From NCBI RefSeq assembly GCF_042684365.1, contig NZ_JBHULI010000024.1, positions 1 to 64,000 on the forward strand: a stretch of 64,000 nucleotides of DNA. Direction: 5' to 3'. The DNA is from Gracilimonas halophila (GTDB lineage: Bacteria; Bacteroidota; Rhodothermia; Balneolales; Balneolaceae). Both the position numbers and the translations under genes were made by a program. This document shows, in pieces, positions 45,910 to 56,035 of the stretch; the stretch's first letter is position 1, and every line of letters begins with the position of its first letter. The notes beneath the pieces are model-generated. The model was not told where the DNA came from. It ran no database searches and was given only the letters and a program-made list of their open reading frames with translations.

Positions 45910-46673
45910 CTAAGTACCATTGTTATGCGGCTGCTGTTTTCATCGGCATCAACCAAGTCAAAGCCCTCGTATTTGGCTACCTGATGATAGGAGGTTTGTT
46001 CCAAAATAGACAACATTTCTTGCAGGGAATAAATACGCTGTTTGTGTACTTCATTAAAACTGCGGATCACGGTTTTCCCATCTTCCGCAAGTTCTTCAAT
46101 ATCGAACTCATTATAATGAAATTGTTCGCCTGGCTCGTATCTGCTTTCCCTGAAATAGCGAAAAGAACCAAAACCACCTTCTTCATTATTCAGATAATCT
46201 ACGGCTTCCAGCGAATTCTGAGGAGTGGAAAAATCGAAGATAAGAAGGCCACCGGGTTTCAAAATGTTCTGACAACCCCGTAACATTTTTAATATATCTG
46301 CTTCATTATGGAGATAATTTATGCTATCAAAAACCGAAAATACGACATCATATTTTTTATCGCTATTGATATCTTTGAAATCCATAGTATGAAATTGAAC
46401 ATCGGCCTCCCTTTCAGCCGCTTTTTGTCTGGCTTTTTCTATCATAGCCCCCGACTTGTCAGTAGCCGTTAGTTCATATACGTCGAGTTCAGAGAGGCAG
46501 AGCGCTACAGCACCAGTCCCACATGCCATTTCCATGACATCAATAGGATCCGGATGGTGGGTCTGTATGACTTCATCAATAAAATCAGCCCACATTTCAT
46601 AATCTACATCCTGCATCAGGATGTCGTAGAGATGAGCCAGTGCTGAATAGATCTCAGTTTGTTCAGTCTTCAC
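45891..46673 (-). CDS. Class I SAM-dependent methyltransferase
   Basis: 260 residues from a GTG at 46673, which overlaps the pdxA stop by 11 bases; a longer start inside pdxA would give an unlike N-terminus. Contains V-M-E-M-A-C-G-T-G-A-V and F-S-V-F-D-S-I-N-Y-L-H, typical of class I methyltransferases. Substrate unknown. Its end overlaps the start of ftsE. Confidence 0.78.
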   Translation of the reverse strand: MKTEQTEIYSALAHLYDILMQDVDYEMWADFIDEVIQTHHPDPIDVMEMACGTGAVALCLSELDVYELTATDKSGAMIEKARQKAAEREADVQFHTMDFKDINSDKKYDVVFSVFDSINYLHNEADILKMLRGCQNILKPGGLLIFDFSTPQNSLEAVDYLNNEEGGFGSFRYFRESRYEPGEQFHYNEFDIEELAEDGKTVIRSFNEVHKQRIYSLQEMLSILEQTSYHQVAKYEGFDLVDADENSSRITMVLRCQKQQ

Positions 46674-47673
46674 TAATTCGTTTTTTTGCAAGTTCAACAG
46701 CCAAATTATAGGCTTCTTTAAATGAGGACGGATCGGCAATACCTTTACCCGCAATGTCAAAGGCTGTGCCATGATCCGGTGAGGTACGAATGATCGGAAG
46801 TCCAGCGGTAAAATTCACCCCGCTTCCGAATGAAAGTAATTTGAAAGGAGCCAACCCCTGATCATGGTACATTGCTAAAATTGCATCATGTTTGGTGTGT
46901 AATTTCTGCCCGAAAAATCCATCGGCAGGAAAGGGCCCGTGTAAGATGATATCATGCTTTTGTTCTTTAATTTTGTTCAGGACAGGCTTTATAGTATCGA
47001 TCTCCTCCATCCCGATCACTCCACCGTCACCGGCATGAGGGTTAAGTCCAAGAACGGCAATTTTTGGGTGAGAGATTCCAAAGTCATTTTTTAAACTATT
47101 TGCAAGGATATTGATCTTGGTCTCAATAAGCTCTTCACTTATCTCAGAAGCGACTTTTGTAATTGGAATATGAGTGGTAACCAGGGCAACTCTTAGACTT
47201 CCGCTTACCAACATCATCAAAACGAATTCAGTCTTGGTTTCTGATGCCAGGAATTCAGTGTGACCTGGAATATCATAACCGGCCAAATTCACCGCTTCTT
47301 TTGAAATGGGTGCCGTTACCATGGCATCAGTATCATTATTCAAGCAAAGTTGTATACAAGTTTCGATGGATTGCATGGCAACCTTGCCACTTTGGGCAGA
47401 CTGAATACCGGGAGTGTACTTAATACCATTGGATTTCAGTTCCAGAATATTGATCACATTGTTCTTTGTTTCAGAGATATCACTAACAAAATTGTAAACG
47501 ATCCCGGATTGAGTGAATTCCTCAGCTCGCTCAATGACCTCTTTTGAAGAAATTATGATCGGTGTGGAACTGTATAGATCAGCCTCTGCCAACGTTTTGA
47601 GAATAATTTCAGGTCCGATCCCATTAAAATCACCAATAGAAATTGCTACATGCGGAATATTTCTTCTCTTCAT
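46663..47673 (-). CDS. pdxA: 4-hydroxythreonine-4-phosphate dehydrogenase
   Basis: 336 residues. I-S-I-G-D-F-N-G-I-G-P-E-I near the start, G-H-T-E-F metal/substrate motif, and late Y-H-D-Q-G-L-A-P-F-K and R-T-S-P-D-H-G-T-A-F-D, all PdxA signatures. Makes the 3-amino-2-oxopropyl phosphate precursor of pyridoxal phosphate. Confidence 0.92.
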   Translation of the reverse strand: MKRRNIPHVAISIGDFNGIGPEIILKTLAEADLYSSTPIIISSKEVIERAEEFTQSGIVYNFVSDISETKNNVINILELKSNGIKYTPGIQSAQSGKVAMQSIETCIQLCLNNDTDAMVTAPISKEAVNLAGYDIPGHTEFLASETKTEFVLMMLVSGSLRVALVTTHIPITKVASEISEELIETKINILANSLKNDFGISHPKIAVLGLNPHAGDGGVIGMEEIDTIKPVLNKIKEQKHDIILHGPFPADGFFGQKLHTKHDAILAMYHDQGLAPFKLLSFGSGVNFTAGLPIIRTSPDHGTAFDIAGKGIADPSSFKEAYNLAVELAKKRISED

Positions 47674-47713
47674 ACCAACAGAAACTACAGTTTATAAGGA
47701 GTAATTAACAGCA

Positions 47714-49087
47714 TCATCGGGTTCCTACTAAAACGAAGTCACCAAAGCCGGTACTTGCTTCAAATACAAAGGTTCGGTCAGAATATTTCCATATTTCACG
47801 AGTCTTTCCATGCGGGGGAAAGATGCGTTCTTTTTCATTTGGAGGTCCATACTTGATATAGACCTCACCCTGGTCATTTTCATGCCCCATTGGATTTTCC
47901 TGACTCCCAAATTCCTTAAAAGCATAATCGATCCTTCGATAATATTCAGCTATAAGCTCATTGTAAACGGTATTTGGAGTAGGGTCTCTTTGCTCCCAGA
48001 ACTGCCTGAATTTACGTTCTCTTTCCTCATCGTTTCCTTTCCTCAACTGATTCAATTCATTCTCTGAGAGGATGTATTTAAGCATATCTATGGATATGTT
48101 CAGATTGTATAAGCTAGCGGGCATGTCAGGCCAATAAGACCGGAACAGATATCGGGCAAGGGATCTATCTTCTTTGTTCTTGGCAACTGTAAGCAAGTAA
48201 AGAGCATTGTCAAATTTAGCTGCAGGAATAGGAACCAAAGCATAAGTAAAGGGATGATCTCCTTGAATCAAATGCAATGATGGGTTCTCGCTCTTATTAA
48301 GTTTGATGGTTGAGTTTGTGCGAATATCGCTTTTTTTAAGTGTATAAGTAAACACATTGGATCCTGAAGTTGTGTCATCCCTTGAAATATTCGCGTTATT
48401 TATTTTTAAACTATACTCCGCTGAAGAGTCATAATTCGGAATGCGAATCAAAGCATGAAAGTCTTTTCCAAACAAGACATTATTCTCCATATTCATCAGC
48501 TTTAGTGATGTAGTGCTGGGAGCTGAGTCGACATCCTTGATCAGGTATACCTCACCGGTATTCTTCTTATTGAGGTCAGGCACCGTGATATTTCTTCGCT
48601 GTGTATTCCGATCAGATACTTCTTGCATCATCGAAAGCTGGAGCATAAAATTATATGTACCCGGGGAAAGTTGCATGCTGAGTGCACCGGACGCATATTT
48701 TTCTTTGGATTGTGTTTCCTCAAAGTTGGCAGTAAATAAGGTATCTCGCCAGGTATCTCGTGCCACTGAATTTGTGGAAGGCTGCTGACGCCGTTTTAAC
48801 TCTCCCTCAAAAACTTCAGAATTAAATCGCATTGTAGAATAAAAATCAGCTTCTTCAGGTGTATTGAAATCATTTCCGGATATTCGTTTAAACGGAATAA
48901 AATCATTATTAAACCTGAAAATGAACGCAAGGGTTGAGTTCCCGTTTTCTCCCGGAAGTATAATATCGTCTATGAAAATAGTGGGACTCTCAGTACGATT
49001 TACCAACTGTGGATAGGAAACTCGCTGGGCGATCAAAGAGCTGGAAATTCCTGCAAAAAGAAGTAAAGCTAAAATTCTTTTACTCAT
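47714..49087 (-). CDS. GWxTD-domain secreted protein
   Basis: 457 residues from the ATG at 49087 (M-S-K-R-I-L-A-L-L), signal peptide ending L-I-A-Q. The C-terminal portion has R-D-P-T-P and Y-Y-R-R-I-D-Y-A-F-K-E-F followed by G-E-V-Y-I-K-Y-G-P-P-N-E-K, the GWxTD domain pattern seen in Bacteroidota exported proteins of unknown function. The GWxTD motif itself appears altered. Confidence 0.7.
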   Translation of the reverse strand: MSKRILALLLFAGISSSLIAQRVSYPQLVNRTESPTIFIDDIILPGENGNSTLAFIFRFNNDFIPFKRISGNDFNTPEEADFYSTMRFNSEVFEGELKRRQQPSTNSVARDTWRDTLFTANFEETQSKEKYASGALSMQLSPGTYNFMLQLSMMQEVSDRNTQRRNITVPDLNKKNTGEVYLIKDVDSAPSTTSLKLMNMENNVLFGKDFHALIRIPNYDSSAEYSLKINNANISRDDTTSGSNVFTYTLKKSDIRTNSTIKLNKSENPSLHLIQGDHPFTYALVPIPAAKFDNALYLLTVAKNKEDRSLARYLFRSYWPDMPASLYNLNISIDMLKYILSENELNQLRKGNDEERERKFRQFWEQRDPTPNTVYNELIAEYYRRIDYAFKEFGSQENPMGHENDQGEVYIKYGPPNEKERIFPPHGKTREIWKYSDRTFVFEASTGFGDFVLVGTR

Positions 49088-49200
49088 AAAGATCATTTTT
49101 TTGAATGAATTAAATCAATATCGGGGTTTACACAATAAATATAATCCCTATTTTCAACGCATCATTTCAAACAAGAGTATTAAGATAAAAAAATCGGTTT

Positions 49201-50832
49201 ATGAGTAACACTTCCGAAAGCGACACCAAAAATTGGCTACATAAGTTAATCGAGGAATTTGGAGAAACTGAAGCTGAGATAAAACTCGGAGGCGGTCAAA
49301 AACGCATTGATAAGGAACACGGGAAAGGCAAGTTAACAGCTCGTGAACGTATTGAGCACCTCACAGATAAAGATTCACGGTTTTATGAGCTGGGTCTTTG
49401 GGCCGGTTATGAAATGTATGAGGAGCAGGGCGGTTGCCCTTCCGGAGGAGTAGTGACAGGCATCGGTGAGGTAAGTGGCCGAAAATGTATGATCGTTGCT
49501 AACGATGCCACTGTTAAAGCCGGAGCATGGTTTCCGATCACCGCTAAGAAAAATTTGAGAGCGCAGGAGATCGCTATTGAGAACCATATTCCTCTCATTT
49601 ACCTTGTTGACTCAGCCGGTGTCTTTTTACCGATGCAGGATGAGATCTTTCCGGATAAGGACCACTTCGGACGTATGTTCAGAAATAACGCTGTGATCTC
49701 TGCTAAAGGAATTCCACAAATAGCTGCGATCATGGGAAGTTGCGTGGCCGGTGGAGCGTATCTGCCAATTATGAGTGATGAAGCATTGATCGTGGATGGA
49801 ACAGGAAGTGTATTTCTTGCCGGGAGTTACCTCGTTAAGGCAGCCATCGGGGAGGATGTGGATAATGAAACACTGGGCGGTGCTACAACCCATACTGAGA
49901 TCTCAGGAGTTACAGATTATAAGATGAAAGATGATGAGGAATGCCTTTCCACTATCCGTGATCTAATTGATAAGCTTGGCCCTTTTGATACTGCAGGATT
50001 TAATCGAAAGGAACCCAAAGAACCCAAAAGGCCTGCAAGTGATGTATTTGAGATCCTTCCGGAAACACGCAACAGTCCTTATGACATGAACGATCTGCTG
50101 GAATGCATTATAGATGAAGACAGCTTTACAGAATTTAAAAAAGGCTACGGCCAGACATTGATCACAGGATATGCCCGCATTGACGGCTGGAGTGTTGGGA
50201 TTGTAGCTAACCAGCGTACGGTAAACAGAACCAAGCAAGGGGAGATGCAGATCGGTGGAGTGATCTACTCTGATAGTGCCGATAAAGCCGCCCGTTTCAT
50301 CATGAACTGTAACCAAAAGAAAATACCGCTGATCTTCTTCCAGGATGTAACCGGATTTATGATCGGAAAGCGCAGTGAACATGGTGGCATCATCAAAGAC
50401 GGGGCAAAAATGGTAAATGCCATGAGCAACAGTACTGTACCTAAGGTTACGATCGTGGTGGGCAACAGTTATGGAGCAGGTAATTACGCAATGTGCGGCA
50501 GAGCCTATGACCCCCGGTTCATGTATGCATGGCCCACAGCCAAGATCGCAGTGATGGGAGGGGCTTCAGCTTCCAAGACATTGATGCAGATACAGGTTGC
50601 CTCCATGAAGAAAAAAGGGAAAGAGGTAAGTGAAGAATATCAGGAGAGGATCATGAAAGAGATCAGTGATAGATATGATCATCAGACTGATGTCCGGTAC
50701 GCTGCTTCACGGCTTTGGGTTGATGGCATTATCAATCCGATTGAAACCAGGGAACGCATTTCGAAAGCTATTGAATGTGCTAATTTAAAACCTGAGATCG
50801 AGGAGTTTAAAACGGGAGTAATGCAAACCTAA
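49201..50832 (+). CDS. Acyl-CoA carboxylase beta subunit (methylcrotonyl-CoA type)
   Basis: 543 residues, two crotonase-like halves. P-S-G-G-V-V-T-G-I-G, S-C-V-A-G-G-A-Y-L-P and G-N-S-Y-G-A-G-N-Y-A-M-C-G-R-A-Y match carboxyltransferase subunits, closest in style to 3-methylcrotonyl-CoA carboxylase beta. No biotin carboxylase or carrier gene is adjacent. Confidence 0.85.
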   Translation: MSNTSESDTKNWLHKLIEEFGETEAEIKLGGGQKRIDKEHGKGKLTARERIEHLTDKDSRFYELGLWAGYEMYEEQGGCPSGGVVTGIGEVSGRKCMIVANDATVKAGAWFPITAKKNLRAQEIAIENHIPLIYLVDSAGVFLPMQDEIFPDKDHFGRMFRNNAVISAKGIPQIAAIMGSCVAGGAYLPIMSDEALIVDGTGSVFLAGSYLVKAAIGEDVDNETLGGATTHTEISGVTDYKMKDDEECLSTIRDLIDKLGPFDTAGFNRKEPKEPKRPASDVFEILPETRNSPYDMNDLLECIIDEDSFTEFKKGYGQTLITGYARIDGWSVGIVANQRTVNRTKQGEMQIGGVIYSDSADKAARFIMNCNQKKIPLIFFQDVTGFMIGKRSEHGGIIKDGAKMVNAMSNSTVPKVTIVVGNSYGAGNYAMCGRAYDPRFMYAWPTAKIAVMGGASASKTLMQIQVASMKKKGKEVSEEYQERIMKEISDRYDHQTDVRYAASRLWVDGIINPIETRERISKAIECANLKPEIEEFKTGVMQT

Positions 50833-50860
50833 GCGTATTCCAATATTGAAGTGTATAGAT

Positions 50861-50889
50861 AAGGGTACCATAAAGGTGCCCTTTGTTTT
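50861..50889 (+). terminator. Weak terminator hairpin
   Basis: AAGGGTACC (50861-50869) and GGTGCCCTT (50875-50883) form a 9-base stem with one wobble around a 5-base loop, followed by TGTTTT. Plausible end of the carboxylase transcript. Confidence 0.5.
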
Positions 50890-50919
50890 CGGGTACTCAC
50901 ACATAACAGTTTTCAACCC

Positions 50920-51411
50920 ATGAATTACGATCTTTATAAGCAAAATAATGTGGTATTTCTTGGGGTGGAGGCGAGTTTTACGCTCATCGACTTCCTGATG
51001 TTCTTTTCCAGTTTCTTACTGGGATTTGTATTTGCTCTGTTCTTCCTGATATTCGCATTTGCCGTACTTCAAAAGATCTTTTCTCGCTATGAATTTGAGT
51101 TCAATAAAGACGAATATACCGTTAGCAGATACTACCGTTTTTTCAATTACTTTCGGATCCGGCTGCAGACCATAGGATTTGGTGATGTAGATGAGCTCCT
51201 GCTCTCCAATTTTGAAAGTGGTAAAGCTCTATTCAGCAAAGGAATGGGGGCAAAGGAATGGTTCACCTTAGACCTGATGACTGATAACGGCTACATTCGT
51301 TTGGTGAAATCAGATGAGGAAGAACTCGATCAAATCTACCAACTTTATCAGGAGCTGGAAGAGAAACTAGATATCTATTTTAAATTCCGAATAGAATTCC
51401 TCGAAAGTTAA
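50920..51411 (+). CDS. Membrane protein of unknown function
   Basis: 163 residues. One long hydrophobic region (about 20-53) that likely makes two spans, then a mixed soluble domain with D-E-Y-T-V-S-R-Y and an acidic C-terminal helix. No family recognised. Stands between the carboxylase and recO on the same strand. Confidence 0.55.
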   Translation: MNYDLYKQNNVVFLGVEASFTLIDFLMFFSSFLLGFVFALFFLIFAFAVLQKIFSRYEFEFNKDEYTVSRYYRFFNYFRIRLQTIGFGDVDELLLSNFESGKALFSKGMGAKEWFTLDLMTDNGYIRLVKSDEEELDQIYQLYQELEEKLDIYFKFRIEFLES

Positions 51412-51497
51412 AAAGAAACCCTTAAAACCTAACACCTAAAAACTAAAACCTGTTATCCTGTTTCTTTTGTCCTCCATCTGAGATATGTTCAAGCACT

Positions 51498-52226
51498 ATG
51501 ATCGCACACACCAAAGCCATAATTTTACGCGTAATTGATTATCAGGAATCAAGTAAGATCCTGACGGTATTGACTGAAGAGCACGGCAAGATCGCGCTTA
51601 TCGCCAAGGGTACTAAGAAACCTAAAAACAAGCTGGCAGGAATTCTGGAGATCGGTGCTGTTTTGGATGTAGTATACTATTACAAACAATCGAGAGGAGT
51701 ACAAACTCTTACCGAAGCCTCCGTTCACTATTCCACTGAGAGCTTCCGAAAAGATTTTGAACGGGCAGCAATATTATATTCTACACTTGAGTTATTGAGT
51801 CAGCTTTTGCACGAGCATGAGGTCAACGAGCCGATCTTTACCTTTGCACTGAATTTCATCCAATGGCTGGGGGATGCAGAGGAAACCTATCCATCGGTAT
51901 TCACGTATGTTCAGATCAGGCTGGCCGAAATAACCGGTATTGGTTTGGTGAGTGCATTAACCAGGATTCCTGAAATGGCCTATCTGAATATTTCATCCGG
52001 TAACATTTCGGAACAACCTGAAGAGGAATTATCTTATAAATTAACTGAAGCCCAAACCCGATTTATTATTTTGGCTATGTCCGGTAAAAGTAAAAAGATA
52101 TTTAGTGTAGGATTAGAGAATGGAGAATTGAAGCAACTTGTTCACCATATAGATGTATACTTTAAATATCATATTGAAGGCTATCAGGAACGAAGGTCAG
52201 ATGCCATTTTTGAACAGATGCTATAG
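51498..52226 (+). CDS. recO: DNA repair protein RecO
   Basis: 242 residues. N-terminal OB-fold with T-K-A-I-I-L-R-V-I-D-Y-Q-E-S-S-K-I-L-T-V-L-T and G-K-I-A-L-I-A-K-G, then a helical C-terminal domain without the usual zinc cysteines. Works with RecF/RecR in loading RecA. Confidence 0.88.
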   Translation: MIAHTKAIILRVIDYQESSKILTVLTEEHGKIALIAKGTKKPKNKLAGILEIGAVLDVVYYYKQSRGVQTLTEASVHYSTESFRKDFERAAILYSTLELLSQLLHEHEVNEPIFTFALNFIQWLGDAEETYPSVFTYVQIRLAEITGIGLVSALTRIPEMAYLNISSGNISEQPEEELSYKLTEAQTRFIILAMSGKSKKIFSVGLENGELKQLVHHIDVYFKYHIEGYQERRSDAIFEQML

Positions 52227-52235
52227 GTAAATACT

Positions 52236-53780
52236 ATGAAAAGGAAAGATCTAATTCTTACAGGGTTATTATTGGTTATGATCGGCATTACAGCCGGGAC
52301 TTTGATCGCCTTGTACACTATAAACGAAGAGCTGGCCCCCTTGGCTGAAGTCAGAACTACAGAAATAACCCGCAGCAGTGAACCTTTAATTTCTGATGAA
52401 GCTTTGGAAGGAGCGGATGCACGCTTTCTTTTTAAAAAGGTCGCCGAGGAAGTAACACCTACTGTTGTTTATATAGAAGCCATAGTCCCAATTGAAGGGG
52501 GAGTACCCAATGACGATGAACAAGGTGAGTTTGATAACGAAGACGAAGAAAGCATCTGGGATCGCTTAATGCCACGCCGAGCCAGGACAGTCGGTTCGGG
52601 AGTTTTGATCACTTCAGACGGATACATCCTCACAAACAATCATGTGATTGATGGAGCTGTGGATAAAGGTCTCAGAGTGGTTTTAAATGACAAAAGGGAA
52701 TATCCTGCCAGAGTTGTAGGAGTTGACTCCAGTACTGATCTTGCAGTAATAAAGATCAATGGTTCTGATCTTCCTAAAATAACTGTAGGCGATTCAGAAT
52801 TCCTTGATGTAGGAGAGTGGGTGCTTGCCATTGGAAACCCATTTCGGTTACGTTCTACGGTAACTGCCGGTATTGTAAGTGCATTAAGCCGGGATGTGCA
52901 GATCATTAACGATCAGATGCGTATTGAAAGTTTCATTCAAACTGACGCTGCTATTAATCGTGGAAACAGTGGCGGTGCGTTGGTAAATACAAGTGGACAG
53001 TTAGTTGGAATCAATACAGCTATTGCTTCACAAACAGGGACCTATCAAGGTTATGGATTTGCAGTACCAAGTAATCTGGCAATTAAAGTTGCAGAAGACC
53101 TTATCGAGTACGGCCGGGTACGCAGGGCTTTGTTGGGAGTTACTATTGCCGGGGTTGACTATGATCGTGCTGTAGAAAAAGGAATGGAAACTGTGCGGGG
53201 TGTTGAAATATTAAATGTGTCTGAGAATGGAGCTGCATTTGAATCCGGCATCAGGCCCGGTGATGTAGTGCTTAGGGTCAATGGTATCAAAGTGAATGAG
53301 GCGAATCAATTACAGCAACAGGTTGCCGTGTTAAGTCCGGGAGAAACTGTACGGTTAAGCATTCTTAGAGAAGGTGAGATCATTGATAAGGATGTCGCTT
53401 TAAAAATTCTGGAGCAGGAATCCATCCCTGAGATATCTTCAAACGAACAACCCGTGATGCCGGAAGAGATCCCTGAAGGGAATAATGATGGAGTGATGTA
53501 TAAAGAATTTGAGCCGGGATTTCGGATCATGGCATTAGCAACTCCTGAAGATGCCGATAAATTTGATCTTTATGTGGACCGTGTATACAGATATTCAGAA
53601 GCGTGGAATCGTGGATTAAGAGCTGATCAACAAATTTTAAAAATAGAAGAAGAAAAGGTTGAAGATCTCTCCGAATTGGAAGAACTTATGCGCCGTAATT
53701 TAAATGAAAAAGGATCAGTGACACTTGAGATCGTTAACGAAGAAGGTGCTCGCGGTTTTATAGAAATAAAACAGGATTAG
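52236..53780 (+). CDS. HtrA/DegP-type serine protease with two PDZ domains
   Basis: 514 residues. N-terminal anchor (about 7-28), an acidic linker (D/E-rich about 92-106), trypsin-like domain with H136 (T-N-N-H), D168 (S-T-D-L-A-V) and S245 (R-G-N-S-G-G-A), then a PDZ (about 300-380) and a second, more divergent one at the C-terminus. Periplasmic protein quality control. Runs directly into the lipoprotein gene. Confidence 0.88.
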   Translation: MKRKDLILTGLLLVMIGITAGTLIALYTINEELAPLAEVRTTEITRSSEPLISDEALEGADARFLFKKVAEEVTPTVVYIEAIVPIEGGVPNDDEQGEFDNEDEESIWDRLMPRRARTVGSGVLITSDGYILTNNHVIDGAVDKGLRVVLNDKREYPARVVGVDSSTDLAVIKINGSDLPKITVGDSEFLDVGEWVLAIGNPFRLRSTVTAGIVSALSRDVQIINDQMRIESFIQTDAAINRGNSGGALVNTSGQLVGINTAIASQTGTYQGYGFAVPSNLAIKVAEDLIEYGRVRRALLGVTIAGVDYDRAVEKGMETVRGVEILNVSENGAAFESGIRPGDVVLRVNGIKVNEANQLQQQVAVLSPGETVRLSILREGEIIDKDVALKILEQESIPEISSNEQPVMPEEIPEGNNDGVMYKEFEPGFRIMALATPEDADKFDLYVDRVYRYSEAWNRGLRADQQILKIEEEKVEDLSELEELMRRNLNEKGSVTLEIVNEEGARGFIEIKQD

Positions 53781-54311
53781 ATGCCACGTATTTTTAAAGG
53801 ATTTATATTAGTATTGATGGTTACAATGGGGTTTTTCGGGTGTTCCGCAACGGAACAAACAGCTGTATCAAGCGAAGGATCTACGGGTATTTATCCGGGG
53901 TGGTATATTCACTCCGGGTTTTCGGTAGATTCTCTTTCCTACAATGGTTTTGCAACCGCAGTTTCGTCAGACTCTGTGATTGCCATGGCAAATGCAGAAT
54001 TACAGGCTAGGGTAAATTTGGAAAGCTATATTGCCAGAAAATTAGAGTCAGTTCGGGAAGAACTTGAAGATCAAGGTTCAGATATTGCCACTGATACCGA
54101 TTTTATCATTACTCTCAGAAACGCACATGATGCAGTCCAGGAAGAAGCTGTTTCCGGTAATAAATCTGCCAATAAAGAAGAGAATTACTATCGAGGATTT
54201 TCTGAGGTTTCTATCACAAAAAATGAGTTAATGGGTCTTCTTGAAGACGGTTTTAGTGGAAAAACACGCTTTTGGAATGCTCTAAAAAATTCAGAAATAC
54301 TTCCTGATTAA
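53781..54311 (+). CDS. Hypothetical lipoprotein
   Basis: 176 residues. Lipoprotein signal ending G-F-F-G-C (Cys21), then P-G-W-Y near residue 41 and a helical, acidic domain with A-N-A-E-L-Q-A-R-V-N-L-E-S-Y. The pattern recalls LPP20-type lipoproteins, loosely. Starts on the base after the HtrA stop, so co-expressed with it. Confidence 0.65.
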   Translation: MPRIFKGFILVLMVTMGFFGCSATEQTAVSSEGSTGIYPGWYIHSGFSVDSLSYNGFATAVSSDSVIAMANAELQARVNLESYIARKLESVREELEDQGSDIATDTDFIITLRNAHDAVQEEAVSGNKSANKEENYYRGFSEVSITKNELMGLLEDGFSGKTRFWNALKNSEILPD

Positions 54312-54684
54312 TTTTAGCTGACTTGCTCTCCCTGCAATCTTGTTGATGGTAATCCTTGTCATCCTTCTTGTCGAAGTGGTGGTCTGATGTCATAACTACA
54401 AAAGTATACGGATAGATTGATCTTATCCTGAAGCATTTATAGAATAGATCTTACCTGGGTATAACCCACCGGTTCAGCATCAGTGAACGGTCTAAGTTAA
54501 ATATCGGGATAAGTCCGATAGTGAATATTGGCTATGTAATCACTTTTCAGGAAACTATATTTATGCAATTCTACTTTAATTTTAAAAAGTAACATTTACA
54601 AAATTTTGATTCCCCTACCTTTATTAAGAGTGAATTAATGCTGTTATTGTTGCCACCTAAATAATTAAAATCAGACTATCTGTT
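54312..54684. other. Non-coding gap before the amidohydrolase genes
   Basis: 373 bases without a plausible gene. It holds a short TGTCATCCTTCTTGTCGAAGTGG stretch that resembles the dispersed GTCATCC..GTCGAAG repeats of Bacteroidota and, near its end, the promoter region of the next operon. No clear terminator, RNA structure or attC seen. Confidence 0.4.
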
Positions 54685-56031
54685 ATGAGAAAACAATTAC
54701 TTTTATTTGCGTTTCTTTTTGCGGGCTTGAGTATGCAGGGTGTGTTTGCCCAAACCACACCGGCCCATGCACTAAAGAACGTAACTATTCACCATACTGA
54801 TGGCTCAATCACTGAATCGGCCACTGTTGTTTGGCGAAACGGTGTGATCGAAGCCATTGGAACAAACGCAGCCATCCCTTTTGATGCTTTCGAGATCGAC
54901 GGTGGCGACAGTTTATATGTCTATCCGGGTTTTATCGATGGCTTTTCTACCTTGGGGAGTCCTTCGTTGCCCCGAAGTCAGGATCTGCCTGAATTAGATG
55001 ATCCCGGAAACCCTCCTTACTATCGATCCGAAGTACAACCCGAAAGAAAACCTTCCGAGCTTTTAACGGAAGACAAGAACTTTGAAGCTTTTATGAAGGC
55101 CGGTTTTACTACTGCGGCTTTGTTTCCAAATGGATATATGCTTCCGGGACAAGTTGAAGCTTTCTACCTTTCCTCAAGTCACGATAATGTTGGGCTCATC
55201 AAAGGACCGATGGGACTGGCCGGGTCATTTGATACGGCACCAGGTGGATGGGGTAGTGGAGCATATCCATCCACATTAATGGGAGTGATGGCCAAGTTCA
55301 GACAGGTCATGTTTGATGCTACTGCTCTACAACAGCATATCAAATATTATGAGCAAAACCCGGAAATGCCGGCGCCTGACAGAGACCGTGTACTGGAAGC
55401 GATATTCCCACTTGTGAACAATTCAGCCCCGCTATTTTTTGAAGTTGATTCTAAAGAGCATATTGAAAGACTTTTAAAACTTCAGGATGAATTTGGATTC
55501 GATGTGGTCATAGTTTCCGGTAAGGAAGCTTATGCCAAAGCAGACGAACTTAAGCGAAGAAACATTCCTGTTTTAGCCGGTATCGATTTTACTGATATGC
55601 CGGAATGGTATGCTGAGCAAAAGAAAGAAAAAGATTCCGATGAAGAGGAAGCTTCAGAAGAAGAGATCTCTGAAGAGGAACAGAATTATCGTGAAAAGCA
55701 GCTGGCAGCCTGGAAAGCTGAAGTTACCAACATCAAAAAACTGATGGATGCCGGTGTTTCTGTAGGATTTTCTTCTTCAGGGCTCGAACTAAAAGATCTG
55801 TCTGCCAAAATCGAAATATTATTGGAGGAGGGCGGACTTTCGGAGACTAACCTGGTAACCCTTATGAGTGCCAACACGGCTAACATTTTAGGGTTGAACC
55901 GAACACATGGGAGTCTTGAAAGTGGCAAAAACGCCAGCTTCTCGGTATTTAACAAGGCTATGACCGAAGAAAAAGCGAAAGTACTTCACAGTATTTCGAA
56001 TGGCATTATTCACGAATTTAATGGGAATTAA
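54685..56031 (+). CDS. Secreted amidohydrolase-fold protein lacking the HxH motif
   Basis: 448 residues. Signal ending V-F-A-Q. The family motif usually read as G-x-I-D-x-H-x-H appears as P-G-F-I-D-G-F-S-T-L, so both metal histidines are missing. The C-terminal N-T-A-N-I-L-G-L and G-S-L-E-S-G-K-N-A motifs are kept. An acidic run sits near residues 313-333. Likely a non-catalytic partner of the next gene. First of three tandem paralogues, overlapping spacing 4 bases to the next. Confidence 0.75.
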   Translation: MRKQLLLFAFLFAGLSMQGVFAQTTPAHALKNVTIHHTDGSITESATVVWRNGVIEAIGTNAAIPFDAFEIDGGDSLYVYPGFIDGFSTLGSPSLPRSQDLPELDDPGNPPYYRSEVQPERKPSELLTEDKNFEAFMKAGFTTAALFPNGYMLPGQVEAFYLSSSHDNVGLIKGPMGLAGSFDTAPGGWGSGAYPSTLMGVMAKFRQVMFDATALQQHIKYYEQNPEMPAPDRDRVLEAIFPLVNNSAPLFFEVDSKEHIERLLKLQDEFGFDVVIVSGKEAYAKADELKRRNIPVLAGIDFTDMPEWYAEQKKEKDSDEEEASEEEISEEEQNYREKQLAAWKAEVTNIKKLMDAGVSVGFSSSGLELKDLSAKIEILLEEGGLSETNLVTLMSANTANILGLNRTHGSLESGKNASFSVFNKAMTEEKAKVLHSISNGIIHEFNGN

Positions 56032-56035
56032 GAAG

